DNA of 64,000 bases from Flectonema sp. DT1601. Its lineage: Eukaryota; Euglenozoa; Diplonemea; Diplonemida; Diplonemidae. Positions 42,501 through 52,681 of this stretch are shown one piece after another. Position 1 is the first letter of the stretch. Every line of letters begins with the position of its first letter. A program made the position numbers and the translations under genes. The notes beneath the pieces were generated by a model. It was given only the letters and a program-made list of their open reading frames with translations. It did no database searches and had not been told where the DNA came from. The stretch spans positions 62,001 through 126,000 of the forward strand of contig OZ025784.1 of assembly GCA_964019425.1 (NCBI GenBank), given 5' to 3'.

Positions 42501-44466
42501 CGTATAGATCTGGAGCATTGAGATATTCTTCAGGAACCGCAACACTTCTGTGATCAACGAGACTCGTCCCAGCAGCAGTGTTATTACAATTTAAGATTTG
42601 ATTCATAGTTTCAGCTTCTCTGACGTTTCTACGTTTTCTACTTGCAGCACGTTTTCGATTTTGAGTTGGAAAATGTTGTTGTTGATTCATCAATTCATAA
42701 TAATCCATTATAACTGCTAAGAACAATCTTATCAAAACAATATCACCCATAAAGTGACATATTATAAAAGGAATACAAACAGCTTCATGAGTAGCAGCCA
42801 TCGCACTGTACATTATCCCTCCCCAACGATCTCCCGTTACTAGCTGCAGGGCAGTCAGCACTGAATTTTTAAATGAATAAAACGCATCCCTGTACGGAGG
42901 CATCATCCTCTCACCAAACACATGCATGCAAGTCAGCGCTAATATAAAAATGTATATCAGAACTAACAAAAACAGATATCCAGAGCGTCTGCAAACTGCA
43001 AGAGCTCCCTCAACTTGTCGTTTTATACTGTCAGAAGCTCTAAGGGCGCGGATGACTCTAACTAAGCGAAAGACTCTAAAGCATGTTAGTGTCCCAGTAC
43101 TCATTGGAAATACAGCAGAAAGACTAATGTCAATTAATGAAGACAATACAGAAATAAAATCAAGGACGTTAAACCCATCACGAAAATAAGTCCATCGCAT
43201 TATTGCTACTTTGTATCCAATTTCTAGGGAGAAGATGGCAGTCGTGGCGATGTTCACAATGGCAATAACCAAATCAAGAGCATTCTGCTGTCCATAGTGC
43301 TGCATGCACATGACTATAAAATTGACAATAATTATAAAAGGGACAACCATATTTGATATTTGCACAGCACGGTCTTCATTCTCATACTCTTCAAACATTT
43401 CATTCACTGCCTGCCGAGCTGAAGGACTAGTGTCATCATTTGAGTTTTTATGTCGAAGTCTTTTCTTAAGTCGTGTTACAGCAAACTCTTTTTGTTTTCG
43501 ATAGAAAGCATCACCAGCGAATTCCTGTAGAGCATCCTTTATAATTATGACGGTTAATGGTAAAATCACGTATGAGCATATCGTTACTAAGTTTATAAAA
43601 AAAGGAACGGCTAAAATACCGCTGGAATTCTCAGAGCGATACATCATTTCTGACCATCCAGTTAGAGTAACACATTGGACTACGAGGAGGAAAGCTGCTC
43701 CGAAATTATCAAATGACGCAAAACCGTAATATGGATTTCCAATGTCTGAACAAATAAATCCATTTTCAGCAGAACACGTATGCCCAGTCATAAAAAACGA
43801 CGTCGCATTATCCAACTGACATGAACCAGCTACAGATTCTACATTCCTATCTTCATCTAAGCAATTATATTTCCATTGACCTGACCAAAGCTGAACTCCC
43901 CAAATCCCATTTATCACCAATATAAATATTAATAGCAACCCAAGACTTGCTAAGTTCTTAAGTGAATGTATAGTCGCGAGGATCATTAATTTGAGTCCAG
44001 GCATGCGATCGATTACCAAGAGGGCTTTAAATACTCGAAGTACCCTAAAAGCAGAGACGTTCGCATCAAATATAAAGAAGGAAACGATATTCATAACTAC
44101 GATTGAGAAATCAACAACATTCCACCACGATCGAAGATAAGCATTCTTAGAAACAATTAATCCTTGAGAAGCCATTTTCAACATCATCTCTACTGCGAAT
44201 ATTAACGTAAAAGCAACCTCAAACTTTGATAAGTTGTCGATGTCATTTCCAGGTTCATCCAATGCAAGTGTGACACAGTTTGCGAGAATTACAATTCCCG
44301 TTGCTAATTCCGTGTATGGACTGTTTATAACTGTTCTTACTGTAGATGTTATCTTTCCAGCGTCTTCAGATACCGATGAAGAAGCGGTACTCGCACTGCG
44401 AATCTCATCATCGGAAAAATCCCTGTAGTCATCGTACCATGATTCTTCATCATCGTCACGGTCCAT
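39583..44466 (-). CDS. Four-domain voltage-gated cation channel (Cav/Nav-like)
   Basis: 1,627 residues in a single exon. Four 6-TM domains lie at about 48-320, 368-590, 752-1035 and 1088-1335. Each S4 carries regular Arg/Lys: RVLRVFK, RVFRLVRVIR, RIFRSLRAVRPLRLVKR, and RVCRAFLRLRKAQRLLRLVKR. The pore selectivity positions read Thr269 (CVTLTGW), Asp546 (VTGDRW), Asp975 (STFDNW) and Asp1275 (ATGDTW), in place of the EEEE of Cav or DEKA of Nav. The C-tail has an EF-hand-like stretch (1360-1425), then an IQ motif (FIQKWYRFILRIRR, about 1476-1489) for calmodulin. The III-IV linker lacks an IFM motif. It should give depolarisation-driven cation entry at the plasma or flagellar membrane. Ca2+ against Na+ preference cannot be told. 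Confidence 0.93.
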   Translation of the reverse strand: MDRDDDEESWYDDYRDFSDDEIRSASTASSSVSEDAGKITSTVRTVINSPYTELATGIVILANCVTLALDEPGNDIDNLSKFEVAFTLIFAVEMMLKMASQGLIVSKNAYLRSWWNVVDFSIVVMNIVSFFIFDANVSAFRVLRVFKALLVIDRMPGLKLMILATIHSLKNLASLGLLLIFILVINGIWGVQLWSGQWKYNCLDEDRNVESVAGSCQLDNATSFFMTGHTCSAENGFICSDIGNPYYGFASFDNFGAAFLLVVQCVTLTGWSEMMYRSENSSGILAVPFFINLVTICSYVILPLTVIIIKDALQEFAGDAFYRKQKEFAVTRLKKRLRHKNSNDDTSPSARQAVNEMFEEYENEDRAVQISNMVVPFIIIVNFIVMCMQHYGQQNALDLVIAIVNIATTAIFSLEIGYKVAIMRWTYFRDGFNVLDFISVLSSLIDISLSAVFPMSTGTLTCFRVFRLVRVIRALRASDSIKRQVEGALAVCRRSGYLFLLVLIYIFILALTCMHVFGERMMPPYRDAFYSFKNSVLTALQLVTGDRWGGIMYSAMAATHEAVCIPFIICHFMGDIVLIRLFLAVIMDYYELMNQQQHFPTQNRKRAASRKRRNVREAETMNQILNCNNTAAGTSLVDHRSVAVPEEYLNAPDLYDAYMKGLTYKLHPVGDQTITRVRANTIKTAYRQGNEAAATLSGGTQCILGFAADSAARKIVSKMASKTAKVNINGKSWFLFDGEIRRICISVAGSPRFEKVAVILSWLSCVVVGLEDIYKVKIFIADYCITAVFTLEFLVKSIASGFILGEDTYMKHGWNVFDLTILIAVWVSYITQSLQGHLFRIFRSLRAVRPLRLVKRWRSVRLTAEALVACLPGLATILVVLSLVFVAFGTTGVDILGGKLFTCTAPMILRKEDCYGIHFVDKNETSLWTYGVPYAVVVNESTDGYSVKGEWVQSPQHFDHIGGAVRYLVTLSTFDNWRQAFDIFSSSCSDSASYLNNCTNVSAAIFLIAFLFVVNSLLMPIVTAEVVITYLSVRRNLEHTTYFSDRSLSFFYQMKLLLLLIKPAVHLRPRNSKLAIWCYKVVNHRYFDNTIGLLIVVNVVLMAMEYQGMPASLSWFLVFFDYVFTILFLLEALLKVNALGLSYYKDTWNRFDFLLVMASVSEILLFLLMGSSSVPINPFILRVCRAFLRLRKAQRLLRLVKRTRGIQLLFETLLVSLSSLWANTFFFVTILAVYALGGVALFDGIQKNGIGLTKDANFDNLYMATRTLYRVATGDTWSDILVNCMVAHPYCEGDSCGFPIIAPLYFFTFKAFSYILLVTLFIATVIENYRAMSKLDGLTDEMAAIRKFHEAWSVLYSSTTVIPTDELPRILVEMTRLSDGFAPDFSLPINYKSGDIFKVFSQFRILDNRGKVHFTAILLEIAYHTICKNTSMEDASRREWWSFEYTWYSLLPELKMPVTRLRWYRYTVNDYFACVFIQKWYRFILRIRRLRDLLLRPFLRDIGRGGDGDQERWHPLHPPVPPALHRSHKRPAKPEKLDAFSLEKGDDLHASERRVTVPVEEQMIPLSRTVSTTRLASPTLIFRQQQQNQSVSIASLSTPLLTPLDASPLFHSLLSSSASPQSNEVEL

Positions 44467-45051
44467 GTTTATCTATTGGTTTTAGCATGCTACAACTAGA
44501 GGAAAAATAAGTCAAAAAAAAAAATCAAGCGTCGGTTCGATCCCCCGTCGGATCACAATTTTTTTTGAATCTAATTTACAAGAATCCAAGTTGAAAAAAC
44601 TTGTAATATATTGTAGTTGGTGCTCAGCTTTTCTGCTACTTTAATTTATTGCAATTTATAACTAATTGCCTGATTGGGGAGAAAAAAAGAAAAGAAAAAA
44701 AAAAAGAAAAAAAGAAAAAAAAGACTCACTCAACAAGTTAGTTACCAAAGTTTTACTTCAACTGCTTCGGCGGCCCTCCATTGAAATTCTAGTGAACTGT
44801 GAACCCTGTTGCAGGAAGCGCAAACAACCAACTCTTTTTTTTTTTGTAAGAATCTAGAAGTTTTCCTGTGTTGAGAAATACCATTCAAACAGAAAAAAAA
44901 AAAAAACGATTTTGTCATTCTACTTCGGAAGGACTAAACAGACAAGATTACAATAATAAGAAGGCAAGAGATACAGGAACTCGAATTGGAGTCAGCAAAT
45001 TTAAAAAAATATCTTCACTAAATTAACTGCCAATAACTAAAATTTAAAACA
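44467..45051. other. Intergenic with tRNA-like relic
   Basis: About 585 bases. At 44529-44557 the plus strand reads GCGTCGGTTCGATCCCCCG and then GGATCACA with a T run, resembling the 3' end of a tRNA (B box GGTTCGATCCC). The T stem does not pair well and there is no 5' half. The rest is A/T runs and the 3' flank of the Tudor gene. Confidence 0.4.
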
Positions 45052-48000
45052 TCAGAAATTAATATTAAAGGACTCTTTGTACGGTGAACCAGAATGCCGT
45101 GGAGATGACGAACTCCCAGCTCTACTGGCAGATCGATGTAAGGAAGTAGATGAACGAAACTGAGGTGACGAGAAGCTGTTTGTGCGGATTTGTTATTTTT
45201 TTTTTTTGCAAATTAACAAACAAAAAAGTAAAATAGTTCTCAACACTTTATGAGGTATCACACCCAAATATCGAATTGAGCAGGAGTTCAACCCACTATC
45301 GACATTGCAAAGTGGGTTTCTAGAAAAGAAACGCATTTCACTTTTGCGTACCAAATAACAAACAACGGCGGCAATCAGTAGACGTCTCCAATCAGCAAGG
45401 TTCCGCAAAGAAGCCCAGTGGCTATCTACCAACCCCTTCTTATCGAAGCATCACATGCTTCAGAATCTGTCAACACATCTCACCCAAATATCGAACTGAG
45501 TAGGAGTACTTCAACCCGCTATCAGCATTGCAAAGTGGGTTTCTATCCCCGAATAACAACCAACTCCTTCTTATCGAAGCATCACATGCTTCAGAATCTG
45601 TCAACACATCTCACCCAAATATCGAACTGAGTAGGAGTACTTCAACCCGCTATCAGCATTGCAAAGTGGGTTTCTATCCCCGAATAACAACCAACCCCTT
45701 CTTATCGAAGCATCACATGCTTCAGAATCTGTCAACACATCTCACCCAAATATCGAACTGAGTAGGAGTACTTCAACCCGCTATCAGCATTGCAAAGTGG
45801 GTTTCTATCCCCGAATAACAACCAACCCCTTCTTATCGAAGCATCACATGCTTCAGAATCTGTCAACACATCTCACCCAAATATCGAACTGAGTAGGAGT
45901 ACTTCAACCCGCTATCAGCATTGCAAAGTGGGTTTCTATCCCTGAATAACAACCAACTCCTTCTTATCGAAGCATCACATGCTTCAGAATCTGTCAACAC
46001 ATCTCACCCAAATATCGAACTGAGTAGGAGTACTTCAACCCGCTATCAGCATTGCAAAGTGGGTTTCTATCCCCGAATAACAACCAACTCCTTCTTATCG
46101 AAGCATCACATGCTTCAGAATCTGTCAACACATCTCACCCAAATATCGAACTGAGTAGGAGTACTTCAACCCGCTATCAGCATTGCAAAGTGGGTTTCTA
46201 TCCCCGAATAACAACCAACCCCTTCTTATCGAAGCATCACATGCTTCAGAATCTGTCAACACATCTCACCCAAATATCGAACTGAGTAGGAGTACTTCAA
46301 CCCGCTATCAGCATTGCAAAGTGGGTTTCTATCCCTGAATAACAACCAACTCCTTCTTATCGAAGCATCACATGCTTCAGAATCTGTCAACACATCTCAC
46401 CCAAATATCGAACTGAGTAGGAGTACTTCAACCCGCTATCAGCATTGCAAAGTGGGTTTCTATCCCCGAATAACAACCAACCCCTTCTTATCGAAGCATC
46501 ACATGCTTCAGAATCTGTCAACACATCTCACCCAAATATCGAACTGAGTAGGAGTACTTCAACCCGCTATCAGCATTGCAAAGTGGGTTTCTATCCCTGA
46601 ATAACAACCAACTCCTTCTTATCGAAGCATCACATGCTTCAGAATCTGTCAACACATCTCACCCAAATATCGAACTGAGTAGGAGTACTTCAACCCGCTA
46701 TCAGCATTGCAAAGTGGGTTTGCTCAGAAAACAACGACAAGAAAAAATAAAAATAAAGTAATGAAGAACATACCTCCCAGGAATGACCCCTGCTGGAAGT
46801 GGAGACTTGACTTTGGGTATAGTGATAGTGGCCGCTGCTTCGTGTTGTGTCATTCTTTTTGGTATACAAGGTCTGAAGTCATATTGTGACGAGTGTTTGT
46901 AAGAAGGTGATCTACGAGGTGACTCAGAAGTAATAACTCGACCAGGAGACGAATCACCTGCCGGAATTCGAGGAGAAGGAGACACAGATCTGATAGGAGA
47001 GCTTGACCTCGTTGGGAGATGCCCCGACAAGTTCTTTTGATTCACTCCAATGGTTTGCTCTCTATAAACACGATATGCCTCATTACGTTCTTTAATATCG
47101 AATTTTGTTGGAATTGTTGTTGTTGCTGTTGTTAGTTTTGATTGTTTTTTTGGTTTCAATGGCGGTGGTGAAGCAACTTTTTTATCCAATTTTTGATGGG
47201 TCCGCTCAATGCTCTTCTTAACCTTTTTACAATACTCTCGGTAGCGTTGACCCGCAGCAAAAGCTGCTGAGATGTGAGTAAGTTCAGTTCGTAGGTAGCT
47301 GTGATTGTTTAGCTCATTTTGAAGATGGCGACCACTTTTTATAACTGCGATTTGACGACCTGTTTCATCATAACCATCCCTTAAGGATTGGTGAAACCAC
47401 TGCAATCTCCCAACTCTCAATACGTCTTCCTCACGTTGAATATGACAACGGCTTACGTCTTCTGATTTTGCTATGGAATTTTGTGCTGTGAAAACTGTCT
47501 TTGCTTCGTTGAACAAATCAATTGCAATATATGAAGCTTCTTGTAGTCTCGTTAGTTCTGAACCTCTGACTCTGACGATCATCCTGCGAAGTTGTTCTTC
47601 TTCTTTGAGAATAACAATAACGTCAGTGTTGTGAGTGTTGTTGTTTTGATGGTCGTTGGTTGGTCGATTTCTTGAAGGAGGGTCAAGTAGTCGTTTTGGA
47701 GGTGTCTCTCGTGGGATTGTCGCAATGTCACATTGAGATAGCAATCCGGGAGATTGAATTTCAAAATCTAATAAGTTGTCACACGCATGCTGAGGTTGTG
47801 TTGCTGTTCTTCTCATGTCTGAACTCAAAACATTTCCAAACATACTATCCAAATGATCATCGACATCAATGATTTCAACCTCCTCCAATAAGATCCCATT
47901 TGATGATATTGAAGGTAGTCTTTTTAACAATCCCTGTGGACATGTCGGACTCATCATATCAAATACAACACATGGTTCTGGACCATGCGTATCAATTAAT

Positions 48001-49835
48001 CTGTTTAAATGATCATTCTCTTCTTCACTCGGAATCGTTTTAATTTCATTTATCTTATCTGGGAAATATTTAGCGTAGAATGCAGCAAGTCGATGTCGAG
48101 GGTTCGTTACGTCTGGAGTCCCAAAGATCGATGATTCTTTTTGGTATGCCGCAGCTTCATTGCCTCGATATTTAAGTAAAATAGAATCAAGATGTGATGG
48201 GTCTACATCATTAATAGCAAACAGAGTTAGAAAACGAATCTTCCAAACATCATCATCATCATTAAGACAAGGAGGAGGTACAGCTATGGGTTGATACTTT
48301 GCTCTTCTTGGGCTTCTTTGAGTTCTTCTTGGAGAGCTGACTGCTTCACTTCCGCTTGAGCTTTCGTCAGAGTGCTGGATGTAAGAGAATCCATACGCAG
48401 TATCGATGTCTCGGAATAAAGATTCTTCGTCTCCCTTATTGTCACTCAGCAATAAAGTGATCTTTTCCTTTCCGATAACAGAATTATGAAATTCATAAAA
48501 CTCATGAATTGCTTGTCTCCAAGATCCATTTCCTACATAAGCAGCTACTCGAGATGATTTTGGTCGTTTCTTCTTGTGATCTACACCAATCTTTCGACAC
48601 AGACGCTTAAACTGTTTTCTAGTATTAACTTCCCCAGTCGGAACTTGATGGTTATGACTAATACAAAGATTTAATATAATGTCATCCCAGTATCTCTCAG
48701 ATTCAGAAGTTAAATCAACTTCTTCTAAATGAATATTATTTTCAGCTGGTCGTACGTCACCCCAAACCCTGTCTAGGCTGCTTGCTGGTATTAATCCGCT
48801 TGAGTGTGGAGTACCCGACCTGCTTGAGATCCGAGATCGTGAGAACGCTTCACCAAATATTGTACTCTTCTCTTGATTCTCTTCTAATTCTTTAGTAAGC
48901 TGCAGTGCTGCAGCTCTCAGTTGAGTACTTTCTTTTGGACTTTGCAGTGTCATTGTGTATCTCCTTGTAGGAGTTAGTGGTGATAGTTTTGTAGCCATTC
49001 CCTGATAGCTGCTGCAACCTTTCTTTGATCCAGCTCTTGAACGGCGGTTCTCTTCAGTGGTGGTTTGACGTTTGTGGTATGCTTGGTGAAGTCCTTGTTC
49101 AGCCTCAAATGTTTCTTTTAAATCCTCATACAATTCCTCAAGAGATTCAAATTTCCTTTCAAGGTATTGCCACTCAGAGTAATTCTTACCGTAGTCGGAG
49201 CATAGTTTTATAATGTTATTTCGAATGACATCGTTTTCTGAGGGTTTCGAACCAGGTGGGGAAGGACTGCGACCACTTTCAAACGAAATACTGTTCTCAG
49301 AAACAATTCCAGCCCGAAGAGTCTCAGAACCGATCCGTTCTAGAACACCACTCGGGGAAGACGTTGCAGTAGTTTTCGGAGACAGTGTAAGATCAATATT
49401 ATTTAATAAATCGCTGCCTGGTTTTGTTTTATTAAGAGTACCACTGCCAGCATTGTCAGGAGAGAGTTGCGGGGCTGGGTTTGCGTCCGGTCCTGGACTG
49501 CCAGACTCAGTCTCCATGCCAGGGGAGTTTTCTACCGTTTCGGTTTCCGTCTCTGGTTCTTCTTGTGGTCGTCTGACCATTGCACCTTCAAGACCTTGAG
49601 TCATTGATTCGCCATCTTCCCAAATCACGTCATACGAACCATCGTTGTTGGCGCTCATTATATTTGCGCTGTACCATTCAGATTCACATTCCCAATAGGC
49701 CTCAACGACATCTCCTTTTTCGAACCTGTCTGATTTCATGTTCATGTGTGCTTTTGGTTTCGCAACTGGAATATCACTTTCCCACGACCCGGATGAGATT
49801 AGACTTGAATTTCGATTGAATTCTCGTGACGGCAT
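45052..49835 (-). CDS. Tudor-like domain protein with KYRG/HGPEP repeats
   Basis: Main exon 46774-49835 plus a last exon 45052-45175, joined across a 1.6-kb intron (GTATGT donor, CACAAACAG acceptor), about 1,061 residues. Residues about 36-90 form a Tudor/agenet-like barrel (FEKGDVVEAYWECESEWYSA, then DGSYDVIWEDGES). A coiled region follows, then about three degenerate repeats of the kind FYxxxxPxKxxxIxxLLxKYRGxExxxF...YG/HGPEP (AIHEFYEFHNSVIGKEKI; ILLKYRGNEAAAYQ; RLAAFYAKYFPDKINEI ... THGPEP), which I associate with flagellate proteins. The rest is Ser/Pro-rich. The last exon reads FSSPQFRSSTSLHRSASRAG and onward, the same composition as the upstream tail, which supports the splice. A non-coding leader intron (49847-51109) is also likely. 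The function is unknown; binding of a methylated partner is possible. Confidence 0.75.
45428..46721. repeat. Intronic minisatellite, 131-bp unit, about 9.9 copies
   Basis: Ten tandem copies at an exact 131-base period, nearly identical. A diverged ancestral-looking unit lies at about 45249-45330. Each unit holds the perfect hairpin GAAGCAT-CAC-ATGCTTC and a second imperfect one (AACCCGCT ... AGTGGGTT, perfect in the ancestral unit). Two variable sites (C/T) follow a block pattern. The array lies wholly inside the last intron of the Tudor-like gene. Confidence 0.97.
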
Positions 49836-52650
49836 GTTGTATCTGCCTGGCAGGGAATGACAGTTTAAAAAAACTAATAATTTTAAATTTAATTTAATGA
49901 AAGGAGATGATCAATCTGTTTTGAAGAAATATTTGTAAAAAAAAATAGAACCCCACAAACACAAAGCTTTCATGGAATGCTTTTGGGAACCAGTGGTGGG
50001 AAGGTGTGACTGAAGAAGGGGAAGTTTTTTTTGTGGTCTTTTCCATTTCGTTAAATTCTTTTTTATGTTTTATTTTTTTTTCTAAAAAAAAAAACTTTTT
50101 TTTTTTTTTTTTTCAAATTGCATTATATCCAGAGCTGGGTCTCGTCGCAAGAGCTCAAGCGGGTGACCACCTGAACACCTCCACAAAACGAATTAATCGC
50201 AGCAAAAGAAATACTAAAAAATGAAAGGGGGAAAAAAAAAAAAAAGAAAAAAAAAATTAGTACCACGCACTAAATTCCTTAACTACCCTACAGAAGTAGT
50301 TTTGCAGTGCACTCTACTTTGGGAATAGCGTGAAAAAAATGTCACTGGGATGCACACATCGACATAGTAGCAGAAAGCTTCCATGATTATTGGCCATTCA
50401 CCAGCGTGTGTAACTAGCATGTGAATAACCTCAATGTAGCTCACCAGCAGTCAAAGGCAAGATACCTATCACAATACAGTGACCAACACATAAATAGAAG
50501 CAGAAAGAAATCTCCATGACGACGAGGTAAAGGCCTACCAGAGAACAAACTCGATAGACCACCAGGGCTGTGAGATGGATTTTTTGTGCTGCTTTTTTTT
50601 TTTTTTTTTTTTTCCCTACTACTTCTCTTTATTGCTTTATAATTTAGTCGAACTTGTGCAAAACAGGAAAGCACTCTTGGAGTAGTTTTTTTTAAAAAAA
50701 AAAAAAAAAATTGAAAAAAAAAAAAAAAACAATGTTCCACCCTTACATTTCAAAGAAATAAAAAAGAAGGGAGAAAAGACAAAAAAGCTTCCCTTCCTTT
50801 TTTTTTTTTTTTTTTTTTTTTTGCTATATTATTTGAAGTAGGGAAACGAATAAAAAAAAAAGAAAAAAGGAAATTTGAATCACCAACCCTACCCTGTTAT
50901 CGTATTATTTTATGTCAAGATTGGGACTACGTTGAGTTAACCATCGAGAATCTGAATACTAAAAGAAGTAAGATGAATACAAAAAACAAGGGAAAAAAAT
51001 AAAAATAAAAAAAAATAAAAAAACTTTCACAAGAATGACATTTTTTTTTTTTTTTTTTTTTTTTTTCCCGGTCATAAACCTCACTTGGTTAAAATAACGT
51101 GATACTTACCTGTGTGTTTCTACCCCAGAGCGGAAGGAAAAGGTCGATAAACCGTCGTTGTGTCGCCAGCGGTCTTGTTTGCAACGCCTGTCTTATTGTC
51201 TTACGTAGTTAACTATAAACTAAGAAGAGCTTTTTGATGAGAGAATATTAAGGCGTTGCGAGGACCCTGGCAACTGCGGGAACGCAGTTTTCTTTGCTCC
51301 TCGTTAGTTGGCCTCAAGGCATCAGAAAGCAGAAGCTAACTGGAAAATTAGCCTTTTAAGAACACAACGCATTCACATAGCACCCACCGCACAGTGTCAG
51401 CACCACAGGTCGCGCACTACAGGAAGGAAGCGGATTTTAGACTTGCTTAAATCTGGTTTTTTTCTTGTTTTTTTTTTTCGTTTCTTCTTTCGTTATATAT
51501 TTTTTTCTTCTTTTCTTTTTTTTTTTTTTTTTGTTAAATTTGTTACCGTGGTGTCGAACGTTTAATTTTTTTTTTTTTTAAAGTTTTTTTTTCTTTCAAA
51601 AAAAAAAAAAAAAATAGGGAGAAGGCGTAAATCTTATAGGAAAAGAGGGTAAAAAAAAAAGGGGAAAGCGAAAGCGAAAACTGGGCAATCCAGTATGTGT
51701 GCGGTAATAATTTTTTTTTTTTTTATTATTTCTTGACTAATTTCACACGCGCCAACTGTCGGGAGCAACAAGCTCGACTATGTTTTTTACAATGGCGTGG
51801 AGAGCAAGTTGTCTACCATAAATCAATATAAAAGAAAACAAAATAAAAAGAATACAGGCAGAATCAACTTGAAAGAGTGGATCATTCAACTACCGGATTT
51901 TTCTCCTTTGAAAAAATCTGTGCATATCCCCCCCTGCATCAAAAAAAAAAATTTTTTTTTTTCACTATTATGTGTAAACCATTTTTACTACGTTACAAAA
52001 AAGAAAAATAACATGAAAAGAGAGTAACTTAATCGAAGTTGTTTTTTTTTTTTTTTTTTTTTTTTTTTTTGAAGCTTTTTTTTTAACGTTTAAACAGGTA
52101 CACATAAAAAGTGAAAATCCGTTACTAATATAAGTAATTACTGGAAAAGCAACGGCTGCCGATTTTTTTTGCCAGGGCAAACACACTGGTCTGATTTTTT
52201 TTTTTTTTTTTTTTTAAAAATAATAAAAAAGTAGTTTTTTGAGGCGTTGTCCTCACACACAATAATAATAATAAATAAAAATTTTAAAAAAGCGAAGAAA
52301 TAAGAAAAAAACACTACTAACTGAAATCAGGAACATAAGAACATGAAAAAAAAGCGAAAGTGTAAAGAGAAAGTAGGGGAGGGCAGAGAGAGAACAAACC
52401 AACTTTAAAAAAAAAAAAAAAAAAAAAAAATCATCTTTACTTTCTACAGACCAGATGCTATTTCTCAACTCGATTAATCAACTAATTTGGTCAAACATGA
52501 TTATAAAAAAAAAAAAAAAAAAAAAAACAGGTCCTTTTCTTACCATTACACTAACTCACCGTTAGCTACAAAGGAAAGACAAAATAATAAAATAAATTGG
52601 ACTGCTCAGCCCAATTGCTAATTACAGCAATAACTCAACTCACAAGATAC

Positions 52651-52681
<31 letters not shown>

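Noticed and set aside
45428-46721. CRISPR array or hammerhead ribozyme repeat
   Set aside because: There are no unique spacers, and the whole 131-base unit repeats. Neither strand has the CTGANGA...GAAA hammerhead core.
45418-46761. Series of overlapping 61-77-codon plus-strand frames over the minisatellite
   Set aside because: The unit is 131 bases, not a multiple of three, so the same peptide recurs by frame cycling. The array lies in an intron of a minus-strand gene.
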